The translations under genes and the position numbers were made by a program. From NCBI GenBank assembly GCA_029555885.1, contig JAKPQT010000502.1:1-7474 (forward strand): a DNA stretch of 7,474 nt. The letters run 5' to 3'. This document shows, piece after piece, positions 5,122 through 7,474 of the stretch. The number at the start of each line of letters is the position of its first letter. The stretch's first letter is position 1. The notes under the pieces were generated by a model that was given only the letters and a program-made list of their open reading frames with translations, had not been told where the DNA came from and did no database searches. The DNA is from Chloroflexota bacterium (GTDB taxonomy: Bacteria; Chloroflexota; Anaerolineae; CG2-30-64-16).

Positions 5122-5431
5122 GCCGTCCTTCGCAGGTAGTCCGCCCAGTACTGCTGCGCCTTTCGAATATCATCCCTCTGAGAGCTCTTAGCGCCTCCAC
5201 AGAGCAGTACCACAACTCGATCGCCCTTCCGACCGAAGTAGATCCGGTAGCCGGGGCCGTAAGGAATTCGTAGCTCACTTACGCCCTTGCCGACAGCCCT
5301 CGCATCACCGAGATTACCCAGACACACCCTGCCAACCCGGATATCGATGCGATAGGCGCCTCTTGATCGCGTAACCTCAATAACCAGTCACTGAACGGTT
5401 GATCCCCGTCTTCAGTCTGGTATTCGAGCAC
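5118..5431 (-). pseudogene. HigB/RelE-like (HI1419-type) toxin gene with an apparent frameshift
   Basis: Two overlapping frames together spell one toxin. From a GTG at 5431 one frame reads VLEYQTEDGDQPFSDWLL then RLRDQ, matching the N-terminus of HI1419/Gp49-like RelE-fold toxins. Frame -1 then continues GAYRIDIRVGRVCLGNLGD (from 5360) and goes on with SELRIPYGPGYRIYFGRKGD, VVVLLCGGAKSSQRDDI and QQYWADYLRR, the conserved body and C-terminus. The join must lie near 5361-5365, where one base appears to be missing. The span is 314 bases; one extra base would give 104 codons plus stop, the normal family length. No slippery heptamer is visible, so a loss-of-function mutation or sequencing error is likelier than programmed frameshifting. 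The GTG directly follows an in-frame TAG and has no good Shine-Dalgarno. A 69-residue fragment from the GTG at 5327 would lack the N-terminal helices. The antitoxin gene follows with a 4-base overlap. Confidence 0.75.
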
Positions 5432-5458
5432 CTAAATTGAAGTGTCAGTCATGGGTGT

Positions 5459-5464
5459 AGTATA
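5459..5464 (-). promoter_or_regulatory. Possible -10 box upstream of the toxin gene
   Basis: TATACT on the minus strand, 5 of 6 to consensus, 27 bases upstream of the GTG at 5431. No recognisable -35 box lies at the right distance, so this is weak. If used, it would drive the toxin remnant, antitoxin and CBS genes. Confidence 0.25.
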
Positions 5465-5469
5465 AAAGC

Positions 5470-5500
5470 TACAAGTTGTAAGTGATACCGGTATGATCAT
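5470..5500. promoter_or_regulatory. Cluster of three perfect palindromes, candidate antitoxin operator
   Basis: TACAAGTTGTA (5470-5480), ATACCGGTAT (5485-5494) and ATGATCAT (5493-5500) are each perfectly palindromic and lie just upstream of the possible -10 box. HigA-like antitoxins repress their operon through palindromes at this position, so these are candidate operators. The assignment is by position and symmetry only. Confidence 0.35.
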
Positions 5501-5516
5501 CTGTGGTCTTTTCGTT

Positions 5517-5584
5517 TGAACCGCGGAAGACACGGAGCACACAGAATGATAATTTTCCGCGTGCTCCGTGTCTTCCGCGGTTCA
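5517..5584 (-). terminator. Long hairpin directly after acsB
   Basis: Perfect 24-base inverted repeat arms (5517-5540 and 5561-5584) begin 5 bases after the acsB stop codon. In minus-strand RNA the stem extends inward through six more pairs (5541-5546 with 5555-5560), including two U-G wobbles. That gives about 30 bp around an 8-base loop. The plus-strand transcript would have A-C mismatches at the two wobble sites. No U run follows, so it may be a 3' processing or stabilising structure, an unorthodox terminator, or a copy of a dispersed palindromic element. It separates acsB from the toxin-antitoxin and CBS genes. Confidence 0.65.
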
Positions 5585-5589
5585 CATCG

Positions 5590-7474
5590 TTAGAACATCG
5601 GCTCCATCATCAGCGACGGGTGGCCGGTCGCTTCGAGGTGCGCCAGCAGGCCGTCCACGTCGGTGCAGATGGTCTCATCCGCAATCTTGCTCAGCAGGTC
5701 GGGGTCGCCCTCGCGCTCGCACACGGCCTGGAGTTCCGCGGCCATCGTCTGCTTGAGCACGCTGGACATCCACACGACGCGGCTGAAGCCTCCGTCTGCG
5801 GAGATGAACTTCGGGCTGGTCAGGTAGTACTTACCGATGCCCATCACGCCCGGGGTCTGCAGCCCGCCGCCGGCCATGCCGGCCAGCGTCGAGAAGGTCA
5901 TGCCCGCAGGCGTCATGCTCGTGTCCTCGCGGGAGACAACCATCACGCCGTTCGCCTCCGGGATGAGCATGACGATGCACTCGAAGCAGCCGCACGCAGT
6001 CATCGGTGCGTTCATGATCGAGTACATCGCAACTTCCTGCACCGTGCCGTTCGACTTCTGCTGCGCGATTTCGTTCAGGCCCGCATAGATACCCTTCTCG
6101 CGGTCGATCATCATGCCCTTGCGGATGGGCTGATTCGGGCCGGTCGGGTTAATCTGGTAGGAGGCCGCGCAGTCCAGGTAGTTGTATGCGCCGCACAGGC
6201 CGAGACGCTGCGGGCTGACCAGGCACAGGTGGGTCGGCGCAAACGACTGGCAGAGCGTGCAGGTGTAGAACTCCTCCACTGACTCATCGGTCATATCCGC
6301 CAGGCGGTTGTTGCGGTAATCGTAGGCATCACGGGCCTTTTGCAGCCATGTGGCGTGCAGCGTCGGGTCCGTGATGATTTTGACCTGCACCTTGTCCACG
6401 ATAGCGCCGAAGTCGGCCATGAGGCGCGCATGCACGATGTCACCGAAGTGCTTGAGCGAAAACCCCTTGTCCGCCGCGGCCTTGCTGATGCGAATCCAGG
6501 TGATATCGCGCTGGCCGATGTGCTGGATGCCGCTCGCGCCGTTGACGAAGTAGTGAATCTGGCGTTCGAGCACCGGCTCGAAGTCCCGCTGCATCTTGCG
6601 GCCCGCAACCTCGACCAGGATGCCCATGTCCATCGAGCCTGCTTCCGGCACATCTGCGAAGTCCGGCCCGATGACCTCAATCTTGCCGTCCTCCACCTGG
6701 TCCATGTCGACCATGCGCAGATATTCGAAGGCCCGGCTGTACTTGCCGCCGAATTCGACGCGCATGTCCTTTTTGCGGACGACCTCACCCTCGAATGCGG
6801 AGCCGTAGGGCACCGGGATCGGGACCTCGGTCAGCTTGATCTTGACGCCGCGCGTCTCGATGCACTTCTGGACCAGCTTCTCTGCGCGTTCCAGGTCATC
6901 CTTGCCCTCGATTTCGTTGAAGGGCATGGAGATGACGTGCTCATAGGTCGTCACGCCGGTGGGCAGGATCTGGGGGATGCGCGTGTCGGCGATGACCGGG
7001 AAGCCGTAGTTGATGGCGCCTGCGGCCGCCGCGTACTTCAGGTCGTCGACCTCGCCCAGCGCCAGCACGAACGCGAAGACGCGCTGCCGGTTGTAGAGCA
7101 GGATATCCTTCGCCTGCCCGCCCTTCATGCCGCCGAAGGTCAGCGCGGAGCGGGTCGCGAACCCGATGGGGTAGATGGCCGAGAGCGTATCGAGGCCGAA
7201 CGGCACGATGTAGGTGTCGTAGCCCATCTCCACGCCCTCTTCCTGCAACTGGTGGATGACCGAGCGGCCGTTGACGTTGCCGCAGAGAAAGATGAGGATG
7301 TTGCGCTTCTGCAGCTCGCGCACGATCTTGACCGCGACCTCGTTGCTCTTGGCGCAGCCGACAATCGCCGCGAAGCCGGGCATACGCCCGTCGACCAACT
7401 GGATGCCCCAGGCGCGGAGCTGCACGTCGTCAATCGGACCGTTTAGCCGTCCGTTGCTTTCAGGGCCGCCGGCG
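5590..7474 (-). CDS. acsB: Acetyl-CoA synthase catalytic subunit AcsB (N-terminus beyond the window)
   Basis: The visible part, 628 codons including the TAA stop, joins a methyl group from the CFeSP, CO from CO dehydrogenase, and CoA into acetyl-CoA. A-cluster ligands are complete: counting from the in-frame GTG at 7425, Cys389, Cys392, Cys401 and Cys411 bind the [4Fe-4S] cubane, and the CGC motif at Cys478-Gly479-Cys480 holds the distal nickel. The spacing equals that recalled for Moorella thermoacetica Cys506, 509, 518, 528, 595 and 597, a constant offset of 117. The frame is open through the right edge (SNGRLNGPIDD precedes the GTG), so that GTG is internal and about 100 residues are missing. 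More than 200 residues of the N-terminal CODH-contacting domain remain, so this is the bacterial form rather than archaeal CdhC. The C-terminus GHPSLMMEPMF is intact. The start, promoter and upstream neighbours are outside the window. Confidence 0.97.
   Translation of the reverse strand, partial: AGGPESNGRLNGPIDDVQLRAWGIQLVDGRMPGFAAIVGCAKSNEVAVKIVRELQKRNILIFLCGNVNGRSVIHQLQEEGVEMGYDTYIVPFGLDTLSAIYPIGFATRSALTFGGMKGGQAKDILLYNRQRVFAFVLALGEVDDLKYAAAAGAINYGFPVIADTRIPQILPTGVTTYEHVISMPFNEIEGKDDLERAEKLVQKCIETRGVKIKLTEVPIPVPYGSAFEGEVVRKKDMRVEFGGKYSRAFEYLRMVDMDQVEDGKIEVIGPDFADVPEAGSMDMGILVEVAGRKMQRDFEPVLERQIHYFVNGASGIQHIGQRDITWIRISKAAADKGFSLKHFGDIVHARLMADFGAIVDKVQVKIITDPTLHATWLQKARDAYDYRNNRLADMTDESVEEFYTCTLCQSFAPTHLCLVSPQRLGLCGAYNYLDCAASYQINPTGPNQPIRKGMMIDREKGIYAGLNEIAQQKSNGTVQEVAMYSIMNAPMTACGCFECIVMLIPEANGVMVVSREDTSMTPAGMTFSTLAGMAGGGLQTPGVMGIGKYYLTSPKFISADGGFSRVVWMSSVLKQTMAAELQAVCEREGDPDLLSKIADETICTDVDGLLAHLEATGHPSLMMEPMF

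Noticed and set aside
5361..5387. Programmed -1 ribosomal frameshift in the toxin gene
   Set aside because: There is no slippery heptamer of the X XXY YYZ type in the overlap, so a mutation or sequencing error is the simpler reading.
5503..6282. A 259-residue open frame on the plus strand
   Set aside because: It overlaps the hairpin and the antisense of the acsB 3' end, with no domain pattern and no ribosome site noticed.
7423..7425. GTG at 7425 as the start of acsB
   Set aside because: The frame stays open to the window edge and about 117 family residues would be missing, so this is an internal valine codon.
6340..7446. A 368-residue open frame on the plus strand
   Set aside because: It is antisense to acsB, whose A-cluster motifs are certain. 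The Asp/His/Leu-rich product is typical of a reverse-complement shadow.
1..7474. CRISPR arrays, tRNA or rRNA genes, and insertion sequences
   Set aside because: I saw no regularly spaced repeats, no tRNA-like cloverleaf or rRNA motifs, and no transposase frame or terminal inverted repeats flanking one.

Overview
The window is a stretch of bacterial DNA (about 60% G+C by eye) in which every supported gene lies on the minus strand, so transcription runs from right to left. Its core is the carbonyl branch of the Wood-Ljungdahl (reductive acetyl-CoA) pathway: acetyl-CoA synthase (acsB, cut by the right edge) and both subunits of the corrinoid iron-sulfur protein (acsD small, acsC large). AcsB carries a large N-terminal region that archaeal CdhC lacks, so it is the bacterial form. 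With the sigma70-like promoters and Shine-Dalgarno sites, this suggests an anaerobic CO2-fixing or acetate-using bacterium. A Chloroflexota-type genome is possible, but that is a weak guess; the sequence does not settle taxonomy.

Layout in transcription order: acsB (7474 to 5590); a 30-bp hairpin just after its stop (5584 to 5517); a HigB-like toxin gene broken by an apparent one-base frameshift (5431 to 5118); its HigA-like antitoxin (5121 to 4750); a two-CBS-domain protein (4757 to 4266) overlapping the antitoxin; a near-consensus promoter at the CBS stop codon; a ferredoxin-NADP reductase-like flavoprotein (4207 to 3392); acsD (3352 to 2381); acsC (2368 to 998); a second hairpin (956 to 926); a vapBC toxin-antitoxin pair with its own promoter and operator (900 to 178); and the first 15 codons of a gene that looks like the FAD/NAD-binding subunit of an NfnA/sulfide dehydrogenase-type enzyme (45 to 1).

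How it fits together: methyl groups reach the corrinoid protein AcsCD, which passes them to the A-cluster of AcsB. There they combine with CO from CO dehydrogenase (not in the window) and CoA to give acetyl-CoA. The flavoprotein upstream of acsDC and the NfnA-like gene downstream suggest that the locus also balances electrons between ferredoxin and NAD(P)H. The methyltransferase acsE, CODH acsA and the maturation genes are not in view.

The unusual part is the architecture. Two different type II toxin-antitoxin modules sit at junctions of the cluster, in the same orientation as the metabolic genes. One has lost its toxin frame, while its antitoxin remains coupled to a CBS protein. The FNR-acsD-acsC segment has an independent promoter. 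Both hairpins pair better as minus-strand RNA than as plus-strand RNA, because their mismatches become G-U wobbles. No complete undescribed system can be proven here; the antitoxin/CBS/acs arrangement is the best candidate for something new. The long plus-strand open frames opposite acsB, acsC and acsD are GC-driven shadows.
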